Source of the DNA: Neobacillus sp. CF12
Lineage (GTDB): Bacteria; Bacillota; Bacilli; Bacillales; Cytobacillaceae
Length of the DNA: 64,000 bases
Reading direction: 5' to 3'
Assembly: GCF_030348765.1 (NCBI RefSeq)
Contig: NZ_JAUCEU010000007.1
Coordinates: 1,544,501-1,608,500 of the forward strand
This document shows, piece by piece, positions 53,769 to 62,702 of this stretch (position 1 is the stretch's first letter; the number at the start of each line of letters is the position of its first letter). The notes under the pieces are model-generated. The model was given only the letters and a program-made list of their open reading frames with translations, was not told where the DNA came from and made no database searches. A program made the position numbers and the translations under genes.

Positions 53769-54049
53769 TGATTTTTCTAACAGAAATCCTTATGAAAGAC
53801 TAAACTCAATGAGGAATCTTCTGATTTGTCTTTCATCATGCTTATGGAGGACAAATCTTATTGGGAACTCTCCTGATTTGTCTTTCATCATGCTTATGAA
53901 GGACAAATCTTACTTGGAACTCTTCTAATTTGTCTTTCATCATGCTTATGAAGGACAAATCTCACTGGGAACTTTCCTTATTTGTCTTTCATCATGCTTA
54001 TGAAGGACAAATCTCACTTGGAACACTCCTGATTTGACTTTCATCAACC
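53769..54049. repeat. Tandem array of 52-bp hairpin repeats
   Basis: Four complete units start at 53821, 53873, 53925 and 53977 with an exact 52-base period, plus a degenerate unit before and a partial one after. Each unit contains an inverted repeat GATTTGTCTTTCAT-N7-ATGAAGGACAAATC (13 of 14 pairs) separated by about 17 bases. The array lies upstream of glgB and downstream of the next minus-strand gene. Confidence 0.88.
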
Positions 54050-54102
54050 TTTTATACAGTTGTATTAATAATCAACAATGAATTTTAACAAAGCTAAAAA
54101 CA

Positions 54103-54132
54103 AAGAAAACGACCCCGAAATAATAGGAGTCG
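54103..54132 (-). terminator. Intrinsic terminator of the 88-aa gene
   Basis: On the minus strand CGACTCC pairs with GGGGTCG (one G-T pair) and is followed by TTTTCTTTG, just past the stop codon. Confidence 0.65.
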
Positions 54133-54138
54133 CCTTCG

Positions 54139-54405
54139 TTAATTATTGATATTTTTTAAAAAACTGTTTAACACTTTTCGATACCGCCATATATCTTTAC
54201 TTTCAACCGGAAGCTCATTTATGTCCCAATACGTTTGATATTTCCTATGTGCAGTCAGTTTGCCATCGGGATATTGCATAAATGTAAGGATCCCTTTGTT
54301 TTCTTCATCTTCTAATGCTATGTAGTGCTTCGATCCATCCCAGTTGGCTAACTCACCAAACCTCTCGCAAAACTGCTCAACATCGGCTTTACTTCGAATA
54401 ATCAT
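54139..54405 (-). CDS. Hypothetical protein, 88 aa
   Basis: A small cytoplasmic protein I do not recognise. It has 88 residues with charged alternating strands (KHYIALEDEENKGILTFMQYPDGKLTAHRKYQTYWDINELP) and a C-terminal basic helix (IWRYRKVLNSFLKNI). No signal peptide or Cys motif is seen apart from one Cys (VEQFCERFG). The ATG at 54405 has AAGGAG 7 bases upstream; a GTG three codons earlier overlaps that site. It is a single-gene unit with its own terminator. Confidence 0.7.
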   Translation of the reverse strand: MIIRSKADVEQFCERFGELANWDGSKHYIALEDEENKGILTFMQYPDGKLTAHRKYQTYWDINELPVESKDIWRYRKVLNSFLKNINN

Positions 54406-54563
54406 TCTATTCACTCCTTGCTATAATATGTTAATCCGCTGATAACCTGCCAGATTCTTAAAAATCTAGCGTTAAACATTAATTTGATAGTATTATAACA
54501 TATATCTCTTTTTGAATTTAGTTTATGTGAGATTTTAGAACTATAAATCTTGAACTTCACCAC

Positions 54564-54604
54564 AAAAAAAAGAGAGAAACTTTTATTAAAAATCTCTCTC
54601 TTTT
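54564..54604 (-). terminator. Intrinsic terminator of the sulfur operon
   Basis: On the minus strand AAAAGAGAGAGA pairs with TCTCTCTTTT across a 13-base loop, followed by a T-run, 15 bases past the FMN reductase stop. It probably ends the long operon to the right. Confidence 0.82.
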
Positions 54605-54618
54605 GCTATTTTAGTAAA

Positions 54619-55173
54619 TTAAAGAACGGAACCTGAAACACTTTTTCCAGGTAATAATGACCTTGCTATATTAATTGAAGAAACTAATCTGTTTTTCGCT
54701 TCTGTATCTAATTCATAACGATTATTTCCTAATTTTCCAATTTGACTATCTAGTATAAACACTCCTTTTAAAATATGGGTTGCTCCCAAAGCCGCTAGTA
54801 CTGGTTTTAGGGAATAATCGATCATTAATAAGTGCCCAAAAGTTCCACCAACGGCAATCGGTAGTATCGTTTTACCCTCCAGACCATTTTGTGGCAGGAG
54901 ATCCAAGTAAGTTTTTAAAACCCCTGAAAAGGAAGCTTTATAAACCGGAGTCATAATCACGACTAAATTTGAATGCTCAACTTTCTTATTTTGCTTGATA
55001 ATTTCTTCACTATCAAACTTCGCTTGAATTAAATCTTCTGGTGGAAGATTACGTATATTAATAATTTCAGGAGTAATTCCAACACCAGTTAAATGATTGA
55101 TAACACCATGTAATACCCCATTTAATCTCGTATGCTCAGAAGGACTCCCAGAAATAATTGTCACCTTACTCAT
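54619..55173 (-). CDS. NADPH-dependent FMN reductase (SsuE-like)
   Basis: A 184-residue flavodoxin-fold reductase. The FMN phosphate loop is ISGSPSEHTRLNGVL (about 7-21), and VVIMTPVYKASFSGVLKTYLDLLPQNGLEGKTILPIAVGGTFGH is the family's core. It supplies reduced FMN to two-component flavin monooxygenases, and two DszA/NtaA-type monooxygenase genes lie upstream on the same strand, so the pairing is natural. It resembles SsuE-type enzymes of sulfonate desulfurisation. It is the last gene before the operon terminator. Confidence 0.92.
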   Translation of the reverse strand: MSKVTIISGSPSEHTRLNGVLHGVINHLTGVGITPEIINIRNLPPEDLIQAKFDSEEIIKQNKKVEHSNLVVIMTPVYKASFSGVLKTYLDLLPQNGLEGKTILPIAVGGTFGHLLMIDYSLKPVLAALGATHILKGVFILDSQIGKLGNNRYELDTEAKNRLVSSINIARSLLPGKSVSGSVL

Positions 55174-55229
55174 TATTGAAACTCCCTTTCATAATGGATT
55201 TTTTCATCAAAATGATTCGTTCAATGGTT

Positions 55230-55445
55230 TTACTTTTTGTTTGATTTATTTCCAGTTAATTGGATCGACCCAATATCACTGTGTGGATGACTAAGGGATT
55301 TAAATTTTCTATATTCATTTTCCAGGTCCGTTAGTGATAGCTCAAAAAGGTGTTTATCTTCTTTTTTATACACATTATAAGCAATCAGTTTTCTTATTAA
55401 TTTTTTGCGCTTATTTTCAACAGCATTCCGAAGAATTTCTCCCAT
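55230..55445 (-). CDS. FbpA-like small basic protein
   Basis: A protein of about 71 residues resembling the Fur-regulated basic protein A family: MGEILRNAVENKRKKLIRKLIAYNVYKKEDKHLFELSLTDLENEYRKF. FbpA in B. subtilis is thought to act with small RNA FsrA in iron sparing, but distant family members occur in sulfur gene clusters such as this one. The ATG at 55445 follows AGGAG by 8 bases. No convincing Fur box was found upstream. It is highly basic and helical. Confidence 0.8.
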   Translation of the reverse strand: MGEILRNAVENKRKKLIRKLIAYNVYKKEDKHLFELSLTDLENEYRKFKSLSHPHSDIGSIQLTGNKSNKK

Positions 55446-55512
55446 CCGAATCACTCCTATTTATAGTTTAATAAATACAACGGTTTCGTATGGATAATAA
55501 TCTTAAGATTCG

Positions 55513-56658
55513 TTAATTAGTAAAATGTCGATTTAATAATGCTCTTGAACTTTCATATAAAAAATATGCGGCGCTGATAATAGCCGATTCATCTAGGGTA
55601 AATTCGGGATGGTGCCACTCCTCGTTTCCATTTGTACCGAAAAATGCAAAAGTCCCTGGGACGTTATAAAGATAGTAGGAGAAATCCTCACCGGCCATTG
55701 ATGGTTCTGGATCAATTACTTTTATGGATTGCTTTTTAGCAGCATACCTCGCAATCTCCGTCACCGACTTATGATTGTCTAGTGGTGGTGGACCTGGAAA
55801 CCAGCCAATTTCAACTTGGTGCGAAAAAGCGGTGGCAATGGATTCAACAATGGTATAAAACTTTGCTTTTACGTCTGCACGGATCTTATTGTCAAAAGTT
55901 CGAACGGTACCCTCAAGGATGATATTGTCAGGAATAACGTTCCATGTGCTGCCGCCAACGATTTTCGTCACACTCAAAACAGCACTTTGAAGAGGAGACA
56001 CATTCCGACTAACAACAGACTGAAGAGCAGTAATAAGGTGCCCCGCTGCTACAATAGGATCTTTTCCACTTTGCGGTATCCCAGCATGGCTCCCTTTACC
56101 ATAGAGAACAATATGAAATCGATCAACTGCTGCCATTAAAGGCCCATCTTTTAAGCCAATTGTTCCCACAGGCAGATCTGGTTTATTATGAAGTCCAATG
56201 ATGGCTTCTACTCCCTCGAGATGACCATCCTTAATCACTTTTAGTGCGCCGCCGCCCGATTCCTCTGCTGGCTGAAAAATAATTCGGACTGTTCCATTTA
56301 ACTCAGCTTGAGATTCTTTCAAAAGATACGCTGCACCAATGGCTGCTGCGGTATGAAAATCATGACCGCATGCGTGCATTTTCCCTTTAATTTTGGAAGA
56401 ATATGGTAAACTTGTTTGTTCCACAATCGGAAGAGCATCAATATCTGCACGAATGGCAACGATTGGTCCAGGATTCCCACCTTTAATTTCTGCAACAACA
56501 CCCGTCGACAGTCCAGTCGTGCGAATATCAATTTCTTCATCCTGCAGCCATTTTTTAATGGACTTTGTTGTTTCAAATTCTTCGTTTGATAATTCAGGGT
56601 ATTGATGTAAATGACGCCTTATCGAAATGAGGTTTGATTCTAATTCAGTTCGATTCAT
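55513..56658 (-). CDS. M20 family amidohydrolase (N-acyl-cysteine deacylase-like)
   Basis: A 381-residue metallo-amidohydrolase of the M20D type. Metal-binding motifs are MHACGHDFHTAAAIG (Cys, His, Asp), PAEESGGGALKVI (Glu pair), IGLHNKPDLPVG and AGEDFSYY. The dimerisation domain is in between. It should remove acetyl or other acyl groups from amino-acid derivatives. Next to a GNAT gene and a cystine-type importer it matches the B. subtilis YtnL (SndA)/YxeP logic: S-modified cysteine is N-acetylated, cleaved by a monooxygenase, then deacetylated. The exact substrate here is inferred. Confidence 0.92.
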   Translation of the reverse strand: MNRTELESNLISIRRHLHQYPELSNEEFETTKSIKKWLQDEEIDIRTTGLSTGVVAEIKGGNPGPIVAIRADIDALPIVEQTSLPYSSKIKGKMHACGHDFHTAAAIGAAYLLKESQAELNGTVRIIFQPAEESGGGALKVIKDGHLEGVEAIIGLHNKPDLPVGTIGLKDGPLMAAVDRFHIVLYGKGSHAGIPQSGKDPIVAAGHLITALQSVVSRNVSPLQSAVLSVTKIVGGSTWNVIPDNIILEGTVRTFDNKIRADVKAKFYTIVESIATAFSHQVEIGWFPGPPPLDNHKSVTEIARYAAKKQSIKVIDPEPSMAGEDFSYYLYNVPGTFAFFGTNGNEEWHHPEFTLDESAIISAAYFLYESSRALLNRHFTN

Positions 56659-56672
56659 ATCCTCACTTCCTT

Positions 56673-57194
56673 CTATAAATCAAATCGAAAGCATTTTACT
56701 AATATCTCTTGATTTTGAAACTCCTTGGTTTGATCTCGTTTGAAGCCATACCATTCGTATAGCCGAATGGCTTTATGCATTTTATCACTTGAATGCAAAT
56801 ACAAGCTTGTTGCTCCAAGCTCCTTTGCGTACGCAACACTTGCCTTTAATAACGCTTGTGCTACACCTCGGCCTCTTGCTTCAGGATGAACACCTAACAA
56901 TCGAATAATTGGCGAGAAAATTTCAAGTTCTGGCTTTGCATATGCCTTTTCAGAGGATTGAAAAAGCTGCAAACTGCCAAGAATGTCCTGATTGCTTTTT
57001 GCCACTAAAATCTTATCGACATCTGGATTATCAACGGAGGATTGAATATTTTCCAAATACAATTTCCAAATTTCAGGATTTTTATAGGAATGTTCATACT
57101 GTTGATAACTCTCTACTAATAAATTCCTTACCTGTTCCTTTTCATCTTCTCTTATCTCATCAATGATGATTTGGTTTGTTACCAAAACATTCAC
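56673..57194 (-). CDS. GNAT family N-acetyltransferase (YtmI/SnaA-like)
   Basis: A 173-residue acetyl-CoA-dependent acetyltransferase. The acetyl-CoA loop is LLGVHPEARGRGVAQALLKASVAYAKELGATSLYLHS (about 93-130), followed by AIRLYEWYGFKR. In the B. subtilis ytmI operon the equivalent enzyme N-acetylates S-substituted cysteines before C-S cleavage. It lies between the deacylase and the ABC importer genes, as expected for that pathway. The GTG start is close to a GGGAGG element; a TTG three codons later is an alternative. Confidence 0.9.
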   Translation of the reverse strand: MNVLVTNQIIIDEIREDEKEQVRNLLVESYQQYEHSYKNPEIWKLYLENIQSSVDNPDVDKILVAKSNQDILGSLQLFQSSEKAYAKPELEIFSPIIRLLGVHPEARGRGVAQALLKASVAYAKELGATSLYLHSSDKMHKAIRLYEWYGFKRDQTKEFQNQEILVKCFRFDL

Positions 57195-57215
57195 CTTCCT
57201 CCCAATGATTGATTG

Positions 57216-57986
57216 TTAATTCACCTGTTCTTTAAGTGGTGTAAAAAATGTTTCACCAGAAATTCGTTGTAAGAAACGACGGGTACGTTCCTCCTTTGCT
57301 GCATGAAAAATTTCCAATGGTGTACCTTCCTCCACGATTACTCCCTCATCCATGAACAACACCCGATTCGATACTTCTCTTGCAAAACTCATTTCATGTG
57401 TGACAACCACCATCGTTATTCCTTCTTGTGCAATTGATTTAATAACAGAAAGAACATCTCCAACTAACTCAGGATCAAGAGCGGATGTAGGCTCATCAAA
57501 AAGAATGACCTCTGGATTTAACGCTAAGGCTCTAGCAATCCCAACTCTTTGTTGCTGCCCGCCTGAAAGCTGAGAAGGATAGTGATGCAGTTTATCACTT
57601 AAACCCACTTTCTCCAGCACTCTTTCACTTTGTTGTCTCGCGTCCTTTTTCTTTACCTTCTTTGCTACAATTAATCCTTCCATCACATTTTCCACCACTG
57701 TTTTATGGGCAAATAAATTATAATGCTGGAAAACCATCGCCGATTGTTTTCTAATCGCGAGCATTTCTTTTTTTGTCGCTTTTTCTGCATCAATGATTAT
57801 ATTTCCTATTTGAACCATTCCTGCATTTGGTTTTTCTAAAAAGTTCAAGCATCTTAACAGCGTCGTTTTGCCCGATCCACTTGGACCAAGGATGGTAACG
57901 ACCTCCCCTTTTTCTATTTTCAAATTAATGCCTTTTAACACTGGTGACTTATTAAATGATTTTTTGATACCTTGTAAATAAATCAT
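57216..57986 (-). CDS. Polar amino-acid ABC transporter ATPase (TcyN-like)
   Basis: A 256-residue ATPase with Walker [14 protein letters not shown]-loop [14 protein letters not shown], signature [15 protein letters not shown], Walker [18 protein letters not shown] and switch His in [10 protein letters not shown]. It resembles GlnQ/TcyN importers. Its start overlaps the upstream permease stop by 4 bases (ATGA). It powers the binding-protein and two-permease importer upstream, probably for cystine or S-modified cysteine. Confidence 0.95.
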   Translation of the reverse strand: MIYLQGIKKSFNKSPVLKGINLKIEKGEVVTILGPSGSGKTTLLRCLNFLEKPNAGMVQIGNIIIDAEKATKKEMLAIRKQSAMVFQHYNLFAHKTVVENVMEGLIVAKKVKKKDARQQSERVLEKVGLSDKLHHYPSQLSGGQQQRVGIARALALNPEVILFDEPTSALDPELVGDVLSVIKSIAQEGITMVVVTHEMSFAREVSNRVLFMDEGVIVEEGTPLEIFHAAKEERTRRFLQRISGETFFTPLKEQVN

Positions 57987-58693
57987 GACACGCCTCCTCG
58001 ATTATAAGCAGTCACCTTTTTTTCAAGTAAAAAAGATATTCCTTCTACTAGAATCGTAATGCCCCAATAGATAATACCTGCAGCAATAAATGCTTCTAAA
58101 AATTTCAGGTTTACAGAAGCGACAATATTAGCTGCCCCCGTCACTTCTTTCTGAGAAACAAGAAAAGCAATCGATGAAGTGTGTAAAAAGCCAACAAAAA
58201 TATTCGTGAAATTCGGAATAGATTGAGCCAGGGCCTGAGGTAGAATAATTCTGATCATCGCTTGAAACTTTGTCATTCCAACCGAATAAGCAGCCTCCAT
58301 TTGTCCATTTGAAACGCTGATAATACCAGATCGAATAATTTCAGATAAGTACGATCCCGCCGCCAATGTTAAGGCAATTAATACAAACAAAATAATCGGG
58401 ATTTTATTTGTTTGTATACCTAAATCAAACCTGAGTGAAATTTGATCGAGTAATAATGGGAAGCCAAAATAAATGACCATAATATGCATGATTATGGGTG
58501 TTCCTCTAAAAAAGGAGACATAACCATTTGCGATGTGATAGAGATATTTCACTTTATAAATTCTAACTACAGCCACCGCAATGCCGATTAAAAATCCAGC
58601 CAGCAATGGTACAATTGTTAGGATGAGTGTAATAGGAAGCGCCTTAATAATTTCTTTAAAAGCTACCCAAATGAATGGAATATCAATTGTCAT
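57983..58693 (-). CDS. Polar amino-acid ABC permease (TcyM-like)
   Basis: A 236-residue permease with about five transmembrane helices. The opening [20 protein letters not shown] and EAA-type loop [35 protein letters not shown] are typical of the HisM/TcyM family. It forms a heterodimeric channel with the next permease. It is in the middle of the importer set. Confidence 0.95.
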   Translation of the reverse strand: MTIDIPFIWVAFKEIIKALPITLILTIVPLLAGFLIGIAVAVVRIYKVKYLYHIANGYVSFFRGTPIIMHIMVIYFGFPLLLDQISLRFDLGIQTNKIPIILFVLIALTLAAGSYLSEIIRSGIISVSNGQMEAAYSVGMTKFQAMIRIILPQALAQSIPNFTNIFVGFLHTSSIAFLVSQKEVTGAANIVASVNLKFLEAFIAAGIIYWGITILVEGISFLLEKKVTAYNRGGVS

Positions 58694-58710
58694 GTACGCG
58701 ATCCTCCTTC

Positions 58711-59421
58711 CTAAGCAACGGCAGTTACATCAGCCCTTAGATAACGATTGAAATATTTTTCTAGTTTGCTAAATATTTTTTCAAACAATACGACGACAAT
58801 ATAGTAAATAATAGAAAGAGAGAGATAAACTTCAATGGCATGTGCAGTTGCAGCAATAAGGGTATCTCCTCTTCCCATCATGTCCATCACTCCGATGGTA
58901 AAAGCAAGAGAAGTATCCTTTAATGAACCGATCACTGAATTGGCCATGTTCGGAAATGCAATCCTTACAGCCTGTGGAAGAACAATTCGAAAAAAGTTTT
59001 GTCTGCTTGTCATCCCCACGGAATAGGCTGCTTCGGTTTGACCGTAATCAACTGCTCGAATCGCTGCTCGAAAAATTTCAGCAAATCCTGCACCATTACT
59101 AATGGCGTAAGTAATAATTACAAAATAAATGGCATCAAGCCTTGTAATATCGATAGTAAACAATAGCATGAGAACCGCTGGCAGGCCATAAAAAACCAGG
59201 AATAATTGTATTAGTATCGGAGTTCCCCTAATAAATGAAACGTATAATATCACCAGTTGATTCAATAATGGTATTTTAAATAGCCTCGGTATTGCTGCTG
59301 CAATACCGAGGGCAAATCCTAGAATAATAGATGCGGCTAATATCTGCAGAGTTACTCCAAGGTAATGAATAAGTGTCGGAATAAACTCAAAAATTAACAT
59401 AATATCAAATGCTTTCCCCAT
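58711..59421 (-). CDS. Polar amino-acid ABC permease (TcyL-like)
   Basis: A 236-residue permease paralogous to its neighbour, with RGTPILIQLFLVFYGLPAVL and the loop [40 protein letters not shown] precedes the ATG. Having two permeases matches the TcyL/TcyM arrangement of cystine-type importers. Confidence 0.95.
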   Translation of the reverse strand: MGKAFDIMLIFEFIPTLIHYLGVTLQILAASIILGFALGIAAAIPRLFKIPLLNQLVILYVSFIRGTPILIQLFLVFYGLPAVLMLLFTIDITRLDAIYFVIITYAISNGAGFAEIFRAAIRAVDYGQTEAAYSVGMTSRQNFFRIVLPQAVRIAFPNMANSVIGSLKDTSLAFTIGVMDMMGRGDTLIAATAHAIEVYLSLSIIYYIVVVLFEKIFSKLEKYFNRYLRADVTAVA

Positions 59422-59442
59422 TTGGGTTCGCCTCCAAGCTCC

Positions 59443-60273
59443 TTAAAAATTAACCGTATAGTCAGCTCCTAACCATTTTTTACTCAACTCACTAACTACT
59501 CCTTCTTTTTTCAATTCAACCAGTGCTTCGTCAATTCTTTTTTGTAAAGGTGTTTCATCTTTTCTAAGTAGGAAATATACCTTTGAATTTAGTAGCGGCT
59601 CTCCTACTACTTTTTGCTGTGCATCTACAGCATCATTACTGAAATCAACAGAAAATGGTGTCGTGATTGTTGCGTCTGCGCGACCCGTTTTTATTTGATT
59701 AATCGTAGAATCAGGTCCATTCCCCGCATAAACAATTTCAATTCCTGCATTATTGTCTTTGTTATATTTTTCTAGAAAAACAGCTGAATTACTGGTGGCA
59801 CTTACAATAGCCTTTTTCCCTTTTAAATCTTTTATTGATTGAATGTCATTATTATCTTTATGAACCGTTACATGAAGCGGAAAGATATTATAAGGTTCCT
59901 CATTGAAGAGAAATTTCTCTTGGCGTTCCTCATTAACTTCCATTTGGTGTGCCACAAAATCGATTTTATTAGTTTCTAAGCTTAATAACAGATTAGAAAA
60001 TTCCATTGTTTTGAATTCAAATTCGTATTCAGGCAGCTTTTCATCAATTTTCCGAACTAATTCAACATCATATCCAGTTAACTTTCCATCCTCATCAATA
60101 AAGCAAACATTAGGAAACTGTGTCCCTGTACCGACTATTATTTTTTGTACTTTTGTCCCTTCTTTAGCCCCTCCAGAACTTTCCTTTGAAGTTGATTTCG
60201 TTTCTTGGGAAGAGCATGCACCAAGGGCTAAAGCAAGCAACACCATTATAAGTACCATGAATTTTTTCTTCAT
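59443..60273 (-). CDS. Amino-acid substrate-binding lipoprotein (TcyJ/TcyK-like)
   Basis: A 276-residue extracytoplasmic receptor. The lipoprotein signal ends at LALGAC (Cys at about residue 20), and a Ser/Lys linker follows. The mature domain shows the family 3 pattern VQKIIVGTGTQFPNVCFIDEDGKLTGYDVELVRKIDEKLP and DLKGKKAIVSATSNSAVFLEKYN. B. subtilis has two such receptors (TcyJ and TcyK); only one is present here. It probably binds cystine or an S-substituted cysteine. Confidence 0.94.
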   Translation of the reverse strand: MKKKFMVLIMVLLALALGACSSQETKSTSKESSGGAKEGTKVQKIIVGTGTQFPNVCFIDEDGKLTGYDVELVRKIDEKLPEYEFEFKTMEFSNLLLSLETNKIDFVAHQMEVNEERQEKFLFNEEPYNIFPLHVTVHKDNNDIQSIKDLKGKKAIVSATSNSAVFLEKYNKDNNAGIEIVYAGNGPDSTINQIKTGRADATITTPFSVDFSNDAVDAQQKVVGEPLLNSKVYFLLRKDETPLQKRIDEALVELKKEGVVSELSKKWLGADYTVNF

Positions 60274-60336
60274 TTTCCATCCATCCTTTTTTACTCAAAT
60301 GTTATTAACCATTTAAAAATATGTTTTTAGTCGGAA

Positions 60337-60615
60337 TTACCTCGAAATTTTACTATTATTAAATTTCTCAAGAACTTTTTCAAGATGGTCAATTCCCACC
60401 TTTGTTACCCCTTCATACAACTCACCCTGACCAATTTCAATTACAGGTACATGTCTGACACCATATTTAACTTCTAAAATATCTCTGCGCTCATCATGAT
60501 GGGTAACATCGATCGTTTCGTATTTATACCCTTTATCTTCTAAATATTGTTTTACCTCACCACAATAGTGACAACCTTCTTTAGCCCAAACCACAACGGA
60601 TAATTCTTTTCCCAT
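60337..60615 (-). CDS. Glutaredoxin-like protein (YtnI-like)
   Basis: A 92-residue thioredoxin-fold protein with the dithiol motif GCHYCGEVKQYLEDKGYKYE, cis-Pro in VRHVPVIEIGQGELYEG. It resembles B. subtilis YtnI, encoded beside monooxygenase YtnJ. It may reduce a mixed disulfide or serve the monooxygenase step. It is the first gene after the LLM terminator, so it probably starts a separate or read-through transcript with the importer genes. Confidence 0.88.
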   Translation of the reverse strand: MGKELSVVVWAKEGCHYCGEVKQYLEDKGYKYETIDVTHHDERRDILEVKYGVRHVPVIEIGQGELYEGVTKVGIDHLEKVLEKFNNSKISR

Positions 60616-60657
60616 CTTACTTTCCTCCCTATCATCTTCATTTTATTTTTAATAAAT

Positions 60658-60702
60658 AAAGGCTCTCCATTAAAAGATTTATCATCTTAAAAAGAGAGCC
60701 TC
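60658..60702 (-). terminator. Intrinsic terminator after the first monooxygenase gene
   Basis: On the minus strand AGGCTCTC pairs with GAGAGCCT around an inner AAGAT/ATCTT stem, followed by a T-rich stretch. It lies between the monooxygenase gene and the glutaredoxin-like gene. Confidence 0.75.
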
Positions 60703-60754
60703 TAGTTGACTAGTCGGCAGAAATACTTGTAGCTATTACTAAGCTTTTGTTTTA

Positions 60755-62089
60755 TCAATGGGTTGTCACCTTTTTTGCATAACGGTTTTCTGGAAAAGGA
60801 ATTCCTAGGTTACCACGTAATGTTTCATCTTCGTATTCCGTTCTAAATAATCCTCGTTTTTGAAGAATCGGCACGACAAAGTCCACAAAATCGTTCAATC
60901 CATTTGGAACAGCTGAACCAATTATAAATCCATCCGCTCCATTACCTTCAAACCATTCCTGAATGAGATCAGCTACTTTTTCAGGAGTTCCAATAAATGT
61001 CGGCTTTGGTGTTGTCTCTTGTAATGCAACTTGTCGAAGGGTTAAGTTTTGTGCCTTTGCTTGTTGTTTAATTCGATCCGTATGACTTTGGAAACTATTT
61101 TTACCTAAATCTCCTAGTTCAGGGAATGGTTCATCCAAAGGATATTGTGAGAAATCATGATGCTCGAAATATCGACCTAGATAATCTAGAGCTTTATCGA
61201 TTGATACTAAATTTGCGATTTCTTGATATTTTCTTTCAGCTTCTTCCTCCGTTGTACCAATAATTGGTGCGATCCCTGGTAGAATTGCGAGTTCATCTGG
61301 ATTACGTCCCAAAGCTAATGCTCTGTTTTTGACATCCTGATAAAACTCTCGTGCCGCTGATAATGTTGGATGACCTGTAAAAATAGCATCCGCTTCTTTT
61401 GCGGCAAGGTCTTTGCCTGCCTCAGAGGAACCAGCTTGGAATATTAATGGTCTTCCTTGCTTAGATCTACCAATGTTTAATGGTCCCTGTACGGAGAAAA
61501 ATTCCCCTCTGTGATTTAATTGGTGTAATTTATCTGAATCAAAAAATACCCCAGTCTCCTTATTTCGAACAAATGCATCATCTTCCCAAGAATCCCAAAG
61601 TCCTTTAGCTACTTGCAAGTATTCAGCTGCAATTCGGTACCTTTTCGAGTGATCAGGATGTTCCTCAATTGTTTTGCTAAAGTTTAAAGCAGTCTTCTCT
61701 AAGGGAGAGGTAACAACATTCCAGCCAGCCCGGCCATGACTGATATGGTCAAGCGATGCAAATTGCCTTGCAACATTGAATGGTTCACTATATGAAGTAG
61801 ACAGTGTACCCACAAGACCTATTTTTGATGTGACAGTTGCAAGAGCAGATAAAATAGTTAGTGGTTCAAAACGATTTAAAAAATGAGGAATTGATTTCTC
61901 GTTAATATGCAAGCCATCGGCAATAAAAACTAAGTCAAATTTTCCTTCTTCAGCCTTTTGTGCCTGATTGGTATAGAACTCCAAACTCACGCTTGCATCA
62001 GCTTGTATATCAGGATGCCTCCATCCAGCAATATTTCCTCCAACCCCGTGAATAATAGCACCTAATTTTAATTTTTTTTGAATAGACAT
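60755..62089 (-). CDS. LLM-class flavin monooxygenase (YtnJ/DszA/NtaA-like)
   Basis: A 444-residue flavin-dependent monooxygenase of the NtaA/SnaA/DszA/ScmK type. Characteristic segments are [13 protein letters not shown] (about 15-27), [66 protein letters not shown] and [26 protein letters not shown]. It uses FMNH2 from a separate reductase and O2 to cleave a C-S or similar bond. The B. subtilis relative YtnJ acts on N-acetylated S-substituted cysteine. The operon encodes the matching acetyltransferase and deacylase. Confidence 0.95.
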   Translation of the reverse strand: MSIQKKLKLGAIIHGVGGNIAGWRHPDIQADASVSLEFYTNQAQKAEEGKFDLVFIADGLHINEKSIPHFLNRFEPLTILSALATVTSKIGLVGTLSTSYSEPFNVARQFASLDHISHGRAGWNVVTSPLEKTALNFSKTIEEHPDHSKRYRIAAEYLQVAKGLWDSWEDDAFVRNKETGVFFDSDKLHQLNHRGEFFSVQGPLNIGRSKQGRPLIFQAGSSEAGKDLAAKEADAIFTGHPTLSAAREFYQDVKNRALALGRNPDELAILPGIAPIIGTTEEEAERKYQEIANLVSIDKALDYLGRYFEHHDFSQYPLDEPFPELGDLGKNSFQSHTDRIKQQAKAQNLTLRQVALQETTPKPTFIGTPEKVADLIQEWFEGNGADGFIIGSAVPNGLNDFVDFVVPILQKRGLFRTEYEDETLRGNLGIPFPENRYAKKVTTH

Positions 62090-62283
62090 TGAAAATCCTC
62101 CTTTTTAATTCCGAGTTAATCGATGAGAATACTTTAATTATTCTTGTGATTTATCCTACCACGTAAAGAATAGGGATTCCATACTTTACCTGATAGAAAA
62201 ATATATTGTATTGATTTAGAAAATCTATCAGAAATATAATTGATTATTTTGACCGTAATACTAGCAATCACTACAACAGGATG

Positions 62284-62580
62284 CTATTTAGTTGCATTTA
62301 TTTGACTTCTTTTTATCTCCTCACGTATAAAACACCAAGACCTCTTCGAAAAGCAAATCGGAATCCCAGATTCTTGTGCCTTTCGTTTTATGGTTCCTGT
62401 GAGATTGTGGTTGATAAAGTCTGTTAACACTAAGATTAAATCTACTTTTCTTGGTATATCAGTGCGAACCATCTTTTTTTTCCGTCCATTTAAATGGATT
62501 ACTTCCCCGAAGCCCTCCCCCTCTAAGTTTTTAAGAATAGTACCGATACGATCTCCTCCAATAACTAACAGTGACTTCAT
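62284..62580 (-). CDS. DUF2325 family protein
   Basis: A protein of about 98 residues with MKSLLVIGGDRIGTILKNLEGEGFGEVIHLNGRKKKMVRTDIPRKVDLILVLTDFINHNL and a C-terminal IPICFSKRSWCFIREE, the pattern of DUF2325. The family has no established function; its Rossmann-like strand pattern hints at nucleotide or redox-ligand binding. The ATG at 62580 follows AGGAGG by 7 bases. It lies between two monooxygenase genes with a 194-base AT-rich gap downstream that may hold a promoter for the YtnJ-like gene; no clear operator was recognised there. Confidence 0.85.
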   Translation of the reverse strand: MKSLLVIGGDRIGTILKNLEGEGFGEVIHLNGRKKKMVRTDIPRKVDLILVLTDFINHNLTGTIKRKAQESGIPICFSKRSWCFIREEIKRSQINATK

Positions 62581-62702
62581 GGCCAATCCTCCTTTTAAAA
62601 TGCCTCAGCAAACTCCAACTAAACCTAGTACTAAACTAGGAATTATTTGGATAAAAATGTACTTCATAAATGAGTAATGAAGACCTTTTGTTTATTTATG
62701 GA

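Larger units (their letters stand above)
53627..54138. other. Intergenic region between glgB and a small gene
   Basis: This region of about 500 bases holds the glgB upstream sequence (53640-53765), the 52-base hairpin array (53769-54049) and a terminator (54103-54132). No gene or riboswitch was seen; no strong glgB promoter could be picked in the AT-rich part. Confidence 0.6.

Noticed and set aside
53821..54049. Possible CRISPR array from regular 52-bp repeats
   Set aside because: The whole unit repeats, including the parts that would be spacers, the unit is a hairpin, and no cas genes are nearby.
55446..55512. Fur box before the FbpA-like gene
   Set aside because: No sequence close to the 19-bp Fur consensus was found; the gene is probably transcribed by read-through from upstream.
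62090..62283. S-box or CymR-type element upstream of the YtnJ-like gene
   Set aside because: No conserved riboswitch blocks were seen, and I could not match a CymR site with confidence in this AT-rich gap.
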